DNA from: Pseudomonas farris
GTDB taxonomy: Bacteria; Pseudomonadota; Gammaproteobacteria; Pseudomonadales; Pseudomonadaceae
Assembly (NCBI RefSeq): GCF_019145235.1
Contig: NZ_JAHSTV010000016.1
Span: forward strand, 1 to 64,000
Direction: 5' to 3'
DNA length: 64,000 bases
Of the stretch, positions 26,743 through 35,286 are shown piece after piece; the first letter of the stretch is position 1; each line of letters begins with the position of its first letter. Both the position numbers and the translations under genes were made by a program. The notes beneath the pieces were generated by a model. The model had not been told where the DNA came from and made no database searches. It saw only the letters and a program-made list of their open reading frames with translations.

Positions 26743-27791
26743 TGCCGGACTTCGATGCCAGTGAAGCCCTGCTGGAGCAGGTCAAACAGGCGCGGGAGAA
26801 CGCCACGCCGCTGCGCATTCAGGGCGGTAACACCAAGGCGTTTCTCGGCCGTGAAGTGGCCGGAGAAATACTCAACACCCGCGCCCATCGCGGCATCGTC
26901 AGCTACGACCCGACCGAGCTAGTGATCAGCGTTCGCGCCGGCACGCCGCTGAGCGAACTGTTTGCCGCACTGGATGCAAAGGGGCAAATGCTGCCCTGCG
27001 AGCCACCATCGTTCGGCGAAGGCGCCACTGTTGGCGGGATGATCGCGGCGGGGTTGTCCGGGCCGCGGCGCCCGTGGTCCGGTTCGGTGCGCGATTTTGT
27101 CCTCGGTACCCGGGTGATCAGCGGCCTCGGCACCCACCTGCGCTTCGGCGGTGAAGTGATGAAAAACGTCGCCGGCTACGACCTCTCGCGCCTGATGGTG
27201 GGCAGTTATGGCTGCCTCGGGGTGCTGACCGAAGTCTCGCTCAAAGTGCTGCCCAAACCCCGGCAATGCTTGAGCATCAGCCTGGACATCGACTGCGCCC
27301 GCGCCTTGGAAAATCTGGCGCAATGGGGCCAGCAACCACTGCCCATCAGCGCTGCCAGCCACGACGGTCAGCGTCTGTATCTGCGGCTCGAAGGCGGCGA
27401 AGGTTCGGTCACGGCCGCCCATCAACGGCTCGGCGGCGAACCGTTGGACTACGGTTATTGGGCCGACCTGAACGAACAACGACTAGACTTTTTTAATGAG
27501 GGCCTGCCGCTGTGGCGCTTGTCATTGCCCAATAACCTCGGGCCTCTGGACTTGCCCGGTGAGCAACTGATCGACTGGGGCGGCGCGCAACGCTGGTTGA
27601 AATCCGCGGCCGACAACATTCAGTCGCGGGCCCTTGAACTCGGCGGCCACGCCACCTGTTTCAGCCATGGCGTCAGCGAGACGCCCTTCCAGCCGCTGGC
27701 CCCGACGCTGCTGCGCTATCACCGGCAACTCAAGGCGCAACTGGACCCGCTAGGGCTGTTCAACCCCGGCCGGATGTACGCGGAACTCTAG
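26742..27791 (+). CDS. glcE: glycolate oxidase subunit GlcE
   Basis: The 349-residue FAD-binding subunit of glycolate oxidase. It has a PCMH-type FAD domain with LRIQGGNTKAFLG, SVRAGTPLSELFAALDAKGQ and GATVGGMIAAGLSGPRRP, and ends with LFNPGRMYAEL. Its ATG overlaps the glcD stop and it is followed by glcF after 11 bases, so the three subunits are made together. The C-terminal half is less conserved than GlcD, as usual. Confidence 0.95.
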   Translation: MPDFDASEALLEQVKQARENATPLRIQGGNTKAFLGREVAGEILNTRAHRGIVSYDPTELVISVRAGTPLSELFAALDAKGQMLPCEPPSFGEGATVGGMIAAGLSGPRRPWSGSVRDFVLGTRVISGLGTHLRFGGEVMKNVAGYDLSRLMVGSYGCLGVLTEVSLKVLPKPRQCLSISLDIDCARALENLAQWGQQPLPISAASHDGQRLYLRLEGGEGSVTAAHQRLGGEPLDYGYWADLNEQRLDFFNEGLPLWRLSLPNNLGPLDLPGEQLIDWGGAQRWLKSAADNIQSRALELGGHATCFSHGVSETPFQPLAPTLLRYHRQLKAQLDPLGLFNPGRMYAEL

Positions 27792-27802
27792 GGGCGCTCT
27801 CA

Positions 27803-29020
27803 ATGCAAACCAATCTCAGCGAACAGTCCAAACTACTGCCCCGCGCCGAAGAAGCGGACAAGATTCTGCGCACCTGCGTGCATTGCGGGTTCTGCAACGC
27901 GACGTGCCCGACCTACCAACTGCTGGGCGACGAACTGGACGGGCCGCGCGGGCGCATCTACCTAATCAAGCAAGTGCTCGAAGGCGCCCCCGCCACGGCC
28001 AAAGCCCAGTTGCACCTGGATCGCTGCCTGACGTGCCGCAACTGCGAAACTACCTGCCCGTCCGGGGTGGATTATCACAACTTGCTGGACATTGGCCGCG
28101 CCGTGATCGATCAAGCGGTGCCGCGCCCGGCCAGTCAGCGACTGTTGCGCCAAGGGTTGCGGGCATTGGCGCCGAATCCGAACCTGTTCAAGACCTTGCT
28201 GCAGATCGGCGCCACCTTCCGGCCGTTGCTACCACGGGGCGTTGAGGCAAAGTTGCCCCACGACCTTCCCGCCGCAGGCAAGCGCCCTGCCCCTCGGCAT
28301 GCGCGCCGGGTATTGATGCTCGAAGGCTGCGTGCAGCCCGGTCTGTCGCCGAACACCAATGCCGCGACCGCGCGGGTGCTGGATCGGTTGGGGATCAGCG
28401 TGATCCCGGCGCCAAACGCTGGTTGCTGCGGCGCGCTGGACTATCACCTCGACGCCCAGGCCATGGGCCTGGACCGCGCCCGACGCAACATCGACGCCTG
28501 GTGGCCGCACCTGGAAAACGGCGCCGAAGCCATTGTGCAAACCGCGAGCGGCTGCGGCGCATTCATCAAGGATTACGGGCATCTGCTGGAGCGCGATCCG
28601 GTCTATGCGGCCAAAGCCCAGCAGGTCAGCGAACTGGCTCTGGACCTGGTGCAAGTGCTGGCCGATGAACCTTTGGAACGGGTTTGCGCAGCCACCGACC
28701 AGCGGATCGCCTTCCACTGCCCCTGCACTTTGCAGCACGCACAGAAACTCGGCGGCGCGGTAGAGGCCGTGCTGACCCGGTTGGGCTTCAATCTCACCAC
28801 TGTGCCCGACAGCCATTTGTGTTGCGGCTCGGCCGGCACCTACTCGATCACCCAGCCGGAATTGGCCCGGCAACTGAGAGACAACAAACTCAACGCCCTG
28901 GAAAGCGGCCATCCCGAGGTCATCGCCACCGCCAACATAGGCTGCCAGAGCCACCTCAACAGCGCCGGACGAACGCCGGTCAGGCACTGGATCGAACTGG
29001 TGGACCAAGTGCTGCGATAA
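27803..29020 (+). CDS. glcF: glycolate oxidase iron-sulfur subunit GlcF
   Basis: The 405-residue iron-sulfur subunit of glycolate oxidase. Two 4Fe-4S ferredoxin motifs are visible, CVHCGFCNATCPTY (about residues 26-39) and CLTCRNCETTCPSGVDY (about 77-93), and two CCG domains follow with GCCGALDYH and LCCGSAGTYS. It passes electrons from the FAD subunits to quinone. It completes glcDEF; glcG and glcB are not in the window. Confidence 0.96.
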   Translation: MQTNLSEQSKLLPRAEEADKILRTCVHCGFCNATCPTYQLLGDELDGPRGRIYLIKQVLEGAPATAKAQLHLDRCLTCRNCETTCPSGVDYHNLLDIGRAVIDQAVPRPASQRLLRQGLRALAPNPNLFKTLLQIGATFRPLLPRGVEAKLPHDLPAAGKRPAPRHARRVLMLEGCVQPGLSPNTNAATARVLDRLGISVIPAPNAGCCGALDYHLDAQAMGLDRARRNIDAWWPHLENGAEAIVQTASGCGAFIKDYGHLLERDPVYAAKAQQVSELALDLVQVLADEPLERVCAATDQRIAFHCPCTLQHAQKLGGAVEAVLTRLGFNLTTVPDSHLCCGSAGTYSITQPELARQLRDNKLNALESGHPEVIATANIGCQSHLNSAGRTPVRHWIELVDQVLR

Positions 29021-29089
29021 CCGAATAGCCTACGTTGCAAGAACAGTCCTTCGCAGAATGAAGTTCGTCAGAAACTTCGTTTGTCGGCG

Positions 29090-29112
29090 CCGCCGAAGGC
29101 TGCGATCTTTTC
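29090..29112. repeat. REP family 2 element (single)
   Basis: CGCCGAAGGCTGCGATCTTT TCC matches the right half of the family 2 element. No partner unit is in the 128-base gap between glcF and hglS. Confidence 0.6.
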
Positions 29113-29148
29113 CGGCATCCGATACGTCACTGCGCCAGGAAACTTTTC

Positions 29149-30540
29149 ATGAGCCATCCGAACTTCGTCAGCCCTGACCTGATCCGCCAACGCTTCTCCA
29201 AAGCGATGTCCGACATGTACCGCGAAGAAGTGCCGCTGTACGGCGCGCTGATGGAACTGGTGGAACAGACCAACCGCCACGTGCTGGACAGCGATCCGCA
29301 GATCGCCCAACAGCTGAAAAGCACCGGTGAAATCCAGCGACTGGACCTGGAACGCCATGGTGCGATCCGCGTCGGCACCGCCGCTGAACTGGCGACCCTC
29401 GCCCGCTTGTTTGCGGTGATGGGCATGCAACCGGTGGGCTATTACGACCTGACCCCGGCCGGCGTGCCGGTGCATTCCACCGCGTTCCGTGCCGTGCATG
29501 AGGCGGCGTTGCAGGTCAGCCCGTTCCGGGTGTTCACCTCGCTGCTGCGCCTGGAGCTGATCGAAGACACCGAACTGCGGGCCTTTGCCCAGTCGGTGCT
29601 GGACACGCGCTCGATCTTCACCCCGGCGGCATTGGCCCTCATTGAGCGCGCTGAAACCCAGGGCGGCCTGACTGAATACGAGACGCAGGACTTCGTCGCA
29701 CAAGCCCTGGAAACCTTCCGCTGGCACCACAGCGCCACCGTCACCGCCGCGCAGTACCAGCAACTGAGCGCCCAGCATCGACTGATCGCCGACGTGGTGG
29801 CGTTCAAAGGCCCGCACATCAACCACCTGACACCACGCACCCTGGACATCGACATTGTGCAGGCGCAAATGCCCGCCCATGGCATCACCCCCAAAGCGGT
29901 GATCGAAGGCCCTCCCCGCCGCCAATGCCCGATCCTGCTGCGCCAAACCAGCTTCAAGGCGCTGGACGAGCCGATTGCGTTTACCGATCAAGCCGAAACC
30001 CGCGGCAGCCATAGCGCCCGCTTCGGTGAAATCGAGCAACGCGGGGCGGCGCTTACCCCCAAAGGCCGAGCGCTTTACGACCGTTTGCTCAACGCTGCCC
30101 GGGATGAACTGAAGGACTTCCCCAATGAAGCCAACGCCGCACGCTACAACGCGCTAATGACGCAGCACTTCGGCGAATTCCCTGACACCGTCGAGGACAT
30201 GCGCCAACAGGAACTGGCGTACTTTCGCTACTTCGTCACGGAAAAGGGACTGGCCGTGCATGAGCTGAAAGGCGCGTCGCTGGAAGATTTGCTCCGCGAC
30301 GGCTATGTGCGGGTTGAACCGCTGGTGTACGAAGACTTTTTGCCGGTCAGTGCGGCGGGGATTTTTCAGTCGAACCTGGGGGATGCGGCGCAAACCCACT
30401 ATGGCGTGCATTCGAACCAGCAAGCGTTCGAAAAGGCCTTGGGAAGGTCGACGATTGATGAGTTGGGGTTGTATGCGCAGACGCAGCGGCGGTCGATTGA
30501 TGAGTGTTTGGCAGCACTGGGTTTGGACGTTTCCGAATAA
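29149..30540 (+). CDS. hglS: 2-oxoadipate dioxygenase/decarboxylase (HglS, YdcJ family)
   Basis: A 463-residue DUF1338-family enzyme that converts 2-oxoadipate to D-2-hydroxyglutarate in D-lysine catabolism. The metal ligands known for P. putida HglS are present at the same positions: His70 and the substrate Arg74 (in ERHGAIRVG), His226 (in GPHINHL) and Glu294 (in RFGEIEQRG). It is preceded by a good spacing but only a weak Shine-Dalgarno. No other lysine-pathway gene is adjacent. Confidence 0.96.
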   Translation: MSHPNFVSPDLIRQRFSKAMSDMYREEVPLYGALMELVEQTNRHVLDSDPQIAQQLKSTGEIQRLDLERHGAIRVGTAAELATLARLFAVMGMQPVGYYDLTPAGVPVHSTAFRAVHEAALQVSPFRVFTSLLRLELIEDTELRAFAQSVLDTRSIFTPAALALIERAETQGGLTEYETQDFVAQALETFRWHHSATVTAAQYQQLSAQHRLIADVVAFKGPHINHLTPRTLDIDIVQAQMPAHGITPKAVIEGPPRRQCPILLRQTSFKALDEPIAFTDQAETRGSHSARFGEIEQRGAALTPKGRALYDRLLNAARDELKDFPNEANAARYNALMTQHFGEFPDTVEDMRQQELAYFRYFVTEKGLAVHELKGASLEDLLRDGYVRVEPLVYEDFLPVSAAGIFQSNLGDAAQTHYGVHSNQQAFEKALGRSTIDELGLYAQTQRRSIDECLAALGLDVSE

Positions 30541-30553
30541 GCGTTATGGCTGC

Positions 30554-30657
30554 AAAAAAGATCGCAGGCTTCGCCAGCTCCTACGGGGGATTGGGTACAC
30601 CGCTGCATCGCGGTTGCACACGGTCGAGGTAGGAGCTGCCGCAGGCTGCGATCTTTT
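30554..30657. repeat. Paired REP family 2 elements
   Basis: Left unit AAAAGATCGCAGGCTTCGCC (about 30556) and inverted right unit GTAGGAGCTGCCGCAGGCTG then CGATCTTTT (about 30628-30656). It lies between the convergent hglS and DJ-1/PfpI genes. Confidence 0.85.
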
Positions 30658-30661
30658 GGTC

Positions 30662-31339
30662 TTATTGCAGCTTCGCCAACAAAGCCTTGGCGGTCGCTTC
30701 CGACGAGGCCGGGTTCTGACCGGTCAGCAACAGACCATCCGCAATCACGTAACTCGCCCAATCATCGGCCTTGGAGTAAAGCCCTCCATTGGCCTTGAGC
30801 ATGTCCTCCACCAAAAACGGCACCACATCCGTCAGCTGCACAGCGGCTTCTTCGGAGTTGGTGAAGCCCGTCACCCGCTTGCCTTTAACCAATGGCTGGC
30901 CGTCCGCATCCTTGACGTGACGCAACACCCCCGGCGCATGACAGACCGCCGCCACCGGTTTGCCCGCCGTGTAAAACGACTCGATCAGCGCAATTGAAAA
31001 GGGGTCTTCAGCCAGATCCCACAACGGGCCATGCCCGCCCGGATAGAAAACAGCGTCATAGTCTTCGGCCCTCACGGTATTCAGCACCCCGGTAGACGCT
31101 AATGCAGATTGGGCAGCGGAATCCTTGCGAAAGCGATCGGTGGCCGCAGTCTGCGCGTCTGGCTCATCGCTCTTGGGGTCCAGCGGTGGCTGGCCGCCCT
31201 TGGGTGAGACCAGGGTCAACTGCGCGCCAGCGTCCTTGAAGATGTAATACGGTGCGGCGAATTCTTCGAGCCAAAAGCCGGTTTTCTTACCGGTGTTACC
31301 CAATTGATCGTGGGACGTTAAAACCATCAGGATTTTCAT
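30662..31339 (-). CDS. DJ-1/PfpI family type 1 amidotransferase-like protein (Hsp31-like)
   Basis: A 225-residue protein with the DJ-1/PfpI fold. The nucleophile-elbow cysteine lies in VAAVCHAPGVL (about residue 134), and the N-terminal KTGFWLEEFAAPYYIF and YPGGHGPLWDLAEDP segments match class I/Hsp31-like glyoxalase III proteins. Such proteins convert methylglyoxal to lactate or act as chaperones. TGGAGAACGAC precedes the ATG. It stands alone and is convergent with hglS. Confidence 0.88.
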   Translation of the reverse strand: MKILMVLTSHDQLGNTGKKTGFWLEEFAAPYYIFKDAGAQLTLVSPKGGQPPLDPKSDEPDAQTAATDRFRKDSAAQSALASTGVLNTVRAEDYDAVFYPGGHGPLWDLAEDPFSIALIESFYTAGKPVAAVCHAPGVLRHVKDADGQPLVKGKRVTGFTNSEEAAVQLTDVVPFLVEDMLKANGGLYSKADDWASYVIADGLLLTGQNPASSEATAKALLAKLQ

Positions 31340-31449
31340 GTCGTTCTCCAGTCGATTTCAGGGTTATTCAGTGATCTCGGCGCTGGGTTTGACCATCGGA
31401 CAGCGCTGTTCGTTGCGCCCATTTTCGGGGTGACGGCTCATGGCCTTGA

Positions 31450-31467
31450 TGCGCAAGAAGTTGCGCA
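31450..31467. promoter_or_regulatory. Upstream activator dyad, copy 1
   Basis: TGCGCAA-GAAG-TTGCGCA, a perfect 7-bp dyad. It lies about 190 bases upstream of the sigma-54-like promoter, in the range used by enhancer-binding proteins. The core is identical to the dyads at 31532 and 31554. Confidence 0.65.
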
Positions 31468-31531
31468 ACTATTTCGATGAAAAGCCCCCCAGCGACGCTG
31501 GACGCCAGGTTTATGAAGCCCTCCAGCCGAG

Positions 31532-31572
31532 TGCGCAAGAAGTTGCGCAATGCTGCGCAACTTCTTGCGCAC
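31532..31572. promoter_or_regulatory. Upstream activator dyads, copies 2 and 3, head to head
   Basis: Copies at 31532-31549 and 31554-31571 lie in opposite orientation, 4 bases apart (ATGC). Because each is a dyad, the whole also forms a perfect 19-bp inverted repeat (31531-31549 with 31554-31572). They end 85 bases upstream of the promoter, a typical enhancer distance. Confidence 0.75.
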
Positions 31573-31656
31573 CTTTTCAGCTGATCCTTGCCGAAAACCC
31601 TTTCGGCGCTGGATAAATCGTATCAACCACCTGATTTATATAGCTTTAATCATTTC

Positions 31657-31672
31657 TGGCACGGACCTTGAT
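31657..31672 (+). promoter_or_regulatory. Sigma-54-like promoter of hcp
   Basis: TGGCACG-GACC-TTGAT fits the -24/-12 consensus TGGCACG-N4-TTGCW at the -24 box and at most of the -12 box; the -12 GC reads GA. It is 67 bases upstream of the hcp ATG. Known T6SS hcp genes in Pseudomonas can be RpoN-dependent, which supports the call, but the -12 mismatch keeps it moderate. Confidence 0.6.
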
Positions 31673-31739
31673 AACAGTCAGGCACCCACCGGGCGATACC
31701 GCCTCCCGGGCACCCTAACTTTTAGCAAGGAGCACATCC

Positions 31740-32255
31740 ATGGCTACACCAGCGTACATGTCCGTTACCGGCGAGAAACAAGGCCTGATCACTGCCGGCG
31801 CGTTCACCGCCGACTCCGTAGGCAACACCTACCAGGAAGGTCACGAAGACCAGGTCATGGTTCAGGCTTTCAGCCACGACGTGATCATCCCGCGTGACCC
31901 ACAGTCCGGCCAACCGACCGGTCAGCGTGTACACAAGCCAGTCGTGATCACCAAGGTCTACGACAAGTCCTCGCCACTGCTGCAAGCGGCGCTGACTTCC
32001 GGCGAGCGCATGAGCGAAATCGTTATCCAGTGGTACCGCACTTCGGCTCAAGGCACCCAGGAGCACTACTACACCACCAAACTGGAAGACGCGATCATCG
32101 TCGCCATCAACAACAAAATGCACAACTGCCAGGATCCGTCGAACTCGCACTTCACGCATCTCGAAGAAGTGCAATTCACCTACCGCAAAATCACCTGGAC
32201 CCACGAAGTATCCGGTACTTCGGGTTCCGATGACTGGCGTGTTCCGGTCGCCTGA
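31740..32255 (+). CDS. hcp: type VI secretion tube protein Hcp
   Basis: A 171-residue Hcp (TssD) family protein. It begins MATPAYMSVTGEKQGLITAG and contains the family segment DQVMVQAFSHDVIIPRDPQSG and HLEEVQFTYRKITWTHEVSG. Hcp hexamers stack into the tube that pushes the VgrG spike. AGCAAGGAGCACATCC is a strong ribosome binding site. No other structural tss genes are nearby, so this is an orphan hcp island that needs a T6SS machine encoded elsewhere. Confidence 0.95.
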   Translation: MATPAYMSVTGEKQGLITAGAFTADSVGNTYQEGHEDQVMVQAFSHDVIIPRDPQSGQPTGQRVHKPVVITKVYDKSSPLLQAALTSGERMSEIVIQWYRTSAQGTQEHYYTTKLEDAIIVAINNKMHNCQDPSNSHFTHLEEVQFTYRKITWTHEVSGTSGSDDWRVPVA

Positions 32256-32330
32256 TCCAGGCCGACCATTTCAAGCATCGGCCAGCTCTGCTGGTCGATG
32301 TTGTTTACGCCCTTCCAGAATTTTGCGTCC

Positions 32331-32356
32331 GTTGACCCGGCTTCCGGGTCTCAACG
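32331..32356. promoter_or_regulatory. Hairpin between hcp and vgrG
   Basis: GTTGACCCGG-CTT-CCGGGTC followed by TCAAC: a GC-rich stem with a two-base bulge and no T tract. It may stabilise the abundant hcp transcript or reduce readthrough into vgrG. Confidence 0.45.
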
Positions 32357-32386
32357 AACGCCGCAGCACTGTACGAGGAACAAGGG

Positions 32387-34693
32387 ATGTTCGCGCCGGC
32401 CAATCAGACTCACTTTGCCCTGACTATCGAAGGTCTGGAAAACGATCTCCAGGTCCTTTCCCTGCAAGGTCGGGAAGCCATCAGCCAGCCTTTTGTTTTT
32501 GAGGTGGAGCTGGTCAGTGAACAGCCGTCCCTGGACCTCGAGACCCTGCTGCACAAACCGGCCTTTTTGCAGCTCTCGCCAGACGGCAGCGGCATCCATG
32601 GCCAGATCTATCGTGCCGCCCAAGGCGATTCCGGCAAACGCCTGACCCGCTACGCGGTGACCCTGCGTCCGCAGCTGTCCTACCTGGCGCACCGCATCAA
32701 CCAACGCATCTTCCAGAACCTCACCGTGCCAAAAATCATTGGCATGGTCCTCGAAGAGCACGGCATCCAGAGCAATGCCTACGAATTCAAAGTCGGGACG
32801 ATTTATCCCGAGCGCATTTACTGCGTTCAGTACGATGAATCGGACCTGCAGTTCATCCAGCGCCTATGCGAGGAAGAAGGTATCCACTACCACTTCCAGC
32901 ACAGCGCCACGGCCCACAAGCTGGTGTTCGGCGATGACCAGACGGTGTTCCCGAAACTCGCCCCCGTGGCCTACCAGCAAGACTCCGGCATGGTCGCCAA
33001 CGACCCGGCGATCAAGCGCTTCGACCTGCGCCTGGAAACCCGCACCAGCCGCACCACCCGCCGCGACTACGACTTCGAAAAACCGCGCCTGACCCTGGAA
33101 AGCGAAAACCGTGGCGACGCCCTGCCCGACCTCGAAGACTACGACTACCCCGGCCGCTTCATCGACCGCGAACGCGGCAAGCACCTGGCCAAACGCGCCC
33201 TTGAGCGTCACCGCAGCGACTTCCAGCTCGCCGAAGGCAAAAGCGATCAGCCGTTGCTGGTCAGCGGCCACTTCCTGGCCCTGACCCAACACCCAAAAGC
33301 CAAATGGAACGACCTATGGCTGCTGACCGAAATCCTTCACGAAGGCAAACAGCCGCAAGTGCTGGAGGAATCGGTCACCAGCGACACCACCCAGCTCAAG
33401 GACGATTTCCATCAGGGCTACCGCAACCGCTTCCAGGCCACCCCGTGGGACGTACCGAACCGCCCGCCGCTGAACCACCCCAAACCACGGATCCTCGGCA
33501 GCCAGAGCGCCGTGGTGACCGGCCCCAAGGGTGAAGAGATCCACTGCGATCAATACGACCGCGTCAAAGTGCAATTCCATTGGGACCGCATCGGTGCGGC
33601 CGACGACAAAACCAGCTGCTGGCTGCGCGTCTCCTCCGCCTGGGCCGGCGCCCACTATGGCGGCATCGCCGTTCCGCGCATCGGCATGGAAGTGCTGGTC
33701 AGCTTCCTCGAAGGCGATCCCGACCAACCGCTGATCAGCGGCTGCCTGTACCACAAGGAAAACGTCGTCCCCTACGCCCTGCCGGCAAACAAGACCCGCA
33801 GCACCTTCAAAACCATGAGCTCTCCGGGCGGCGGCGGTTTCAACGAACTGCGCATCGAAGACAAAAAGGGCCAGGAACAGATCTTCCTGCACGCCCAGCG
33901 CGACTGGGACGAAAACGTCGAACACGACCAGAAAATCCGCGTCGGCAACGAACGCCACGACACCGTCGAGCAAAACAGCTACAGCGAATTCAAGGCCGAA
34001 GAACACCACACTGTCTACGCCGACCGCAAAGTCGAAACCCGCGCCAACGACCACCTGACCGTGGGCGTCAACCAGCACATCAAGATCGGCACCGGCCAGT
34101 TCATCGAAGCCGGCCAGGAAATCCACCTGAGCAGCGGCATGAAAGTCGTGCTCGAAGCCGGCAGCGAACTCACCCTCAAGGGCGGCGGCAGCTTCATCAA
34201 GATCGACGCCAGCGGTGTGACGCTGAGCGGGCCGGTGATCAACATGAACTCCGGGGGGAGTCCGGGGAGCGGAACCGGGGCGGCACCGTTGATGCCGGGG
34301 GTGTTGAAGCAGGCTGATGCGGATAAGGCTGGCGCGGTGCTGAGCCCGGCGCAGATCAATACTCTTAAACGTAACGCGCCATTCTGTGAAGAGTGCGAGA
34401 AATGCAAGGCAGGTGTATGCGATATAGAAAAACCCACCCACGATACTGAAAAAACTACCCACGATTTAGTGTTCGTCGTGAATGACGAAAAAACGGGCAA
34501 ACCCAAGCCGAATACTCCTTACCAAATCAAGCTTGAGTCTGGACTTATTGTTAAGGGTGTTACCGACAGTAAAGGATTGACCCAAAAAGTTTCATCCAAC
34601 AAACCAGAAAAAGCCACCATCGAGGCCCCCTACTATGGCGACACTACAAGCGACACTCACTCCGACTGCAGATCCGACGCCTGTAGCTGTTAG
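32387..34693 (+). CDS. vgrG: T6SS spike protein VgrG with C-terminal extension
   Basis: A 768-residue VgrG/TssI. The gp27-like part (about residues 1-380) begins ANQTHFALTIEGLENDLQVL; the gp5-like OB fold includes GPKGEEIHCDQYDRVKVQFHWDR; the beta-helix follows with FIKIDASGVTLSGPVINMN. After this, residues about 665-768 form an extra tail with a Cys-rich CEECEKCKAGVC and a small beta-domain (NTPYQIKLESGLIVKGVTD), probably for effector binding. It starts 131 bases after hcp; its last 59 bases overlap the next gene. Confidence 0.95.
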   Translation: MFAPANQTHFALTIEGLENDLQVLSLQGREAISQPFVFEVELVSEQPSLDLETLLHKPAFLQLSPDGSGIHGQIYRAAQGDSGKRLTRYAVTLRPQLSYLAHRINQRIFQNLTVPKIIGMVLEEHGIQSNAYEFKVGTIYPERIYCVQYDESDLQFIQRLCEEEGIHYHFQHSATAHKLVFGDDQTVFPKLAPVAYQQDSGMVANDPAIKRFDLRLETRTSRTTRRDYDFEKPRLTLESENRGDALPDLEDYDYPGRFIDRERGKHLAKRALERHRSDFQLAEGKSDQPLLVSGHFLALTQHPKAKWNDLWLLTEILHEGKQPQVLEESVTSDTTQLKDDFHQGYRNRFQATPWDVPNRPPLNHPKPRILGSQSAVVTGPKGEEIHCDQYDRVKVQFHWDRIGAADDKTSCWLRVSSAWAGAHYGGIAVPRIGMEVLVSFLEGDPDQPLISGCLYHKENVVPYALPANKTRSTFKTMSSPGGGGFNELRIEDKKGQEQIFLHAQRDWDENVEHDQKIRVGNERHDTVEQNSYSEFKAEEHHTVYADRKVETRANDHLTVGVNQHIKIGTGQFIEAGQEIHLSSGMKVVLEAGSELTLKGGGSFIKIDASGVTLSGPVINMNSGGSPGSGTGAAPLMPGVLKQADADKAGAVLSPAQINTLKRNAPFCEECEKCKAGVCDIEKPTHDTEKTTHDLVFVVNDEKTGKPKPNTPYQIKLESGLIVKGVTDSKGLTQKVSSNKPEKATIEAPYYGDTTSDTHSDCRSDACSC

Positions 34694-35285
34694 TGTTTCA
34701 GCGGATGAACCGAGTGGTGCTCAGTGGGTGGCAAGGTTCCTGGGCAGCGCTAATGTCACGTCACTTGCGTCTCCATTTCGTGAAGCCGTGACAAAGTTTC
34801 TCGATGCAGTAAGAGCTGCCGGCGGGACTGTACATATTTCTGCGACATATCGGCCTCCGGAAAGAGCTTATCTAATGCACTGGTCGTGGAAAATCGTTAA
34901 AACGGGCTACGACCCACAACAGGTTCCTAGCTATCCAGGTGACGTTATAAAAATCCAATGGGCACATACTTCCGAGTCTGGCGCATTTGATCAACAGGCC
35001 TCTGTACAGGCAGCCAGGGCCATGGTGAATGGCTACGGAATCAGTGGATTGAACGTCGCCCCGGCGCTTAACTCACGGCACACCCAGAAACAGGCGATCG
35101 ACATGAATATCAGCTGGGCCGGGACATTAACAATAAATAATGCCTCAGGCACGGCGGTCACTATAAGCTCAGACCCCAAAACCGGGATGAACAGTGAGCT
35201 TCATACCGTAGGGGCCACTTACGGCGTGATCAAATTTGTTGGTGGAAATAGTGACAAACCTCACTGGTCAAATGATGGGCATTAA
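34635..35285 (+). CDS. candidate T6SS effector with M15-type peptidase signature
   Basis: A 216-residue protein overlapping the end of vgrG by 59 bases in another frame. It has no signal peptide, as expected for a VgrG cargo. Two short motifs, NSRHTQKQAIDMN (about 150-165) and PHWSNDGH at the C-terminus, match the pattern SxHxxxxAxD ... HW of M15 zinc DD-peptidases, suggesting cleavage of peptidoglycan stem peptides in the target's periplasm. FLGSANVTSLASPFREAVTKF (about 30-50) is unlike lysozyme folds. Lower GC than vgrG supports transfer. Function is inferred from motifs and context only. Confidence 0.7.
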   Translation: MATLQATLTPTADPTPVAVSVSADEPSGAQWVARFLGSANVTSLASPFREAVTKFLDAVRAAGGTVHISATYRPPERAYLMHWSWKIVKTGYDPQQVPSYPGDVIKIQWAHTSESGAFDQQASVQAARAMVNGYGISGLNVAPALNSRHTQKQAIDMNISWAGTLTINNASGTAVTISSDPKTGMNSELHTVGATYGVIKFVGGNSDKPHWSNDGH

Positions 35286-35286
35286 A

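Larger units (their letters stand above)
31340..31739. other. Intergenic control region of the T6SS island
   Basis: A 400-base non-coding stretch between the DJ-1/PfpI gene and hcp. It holds three copies of an 18-bp dyad (31450-31467, 31532-31549, 31554-31571), a sigma-54-like promoter (31657-31672) and the hcp ribosome binding site. The dyads are entered separately below. Confidence 0.7.
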
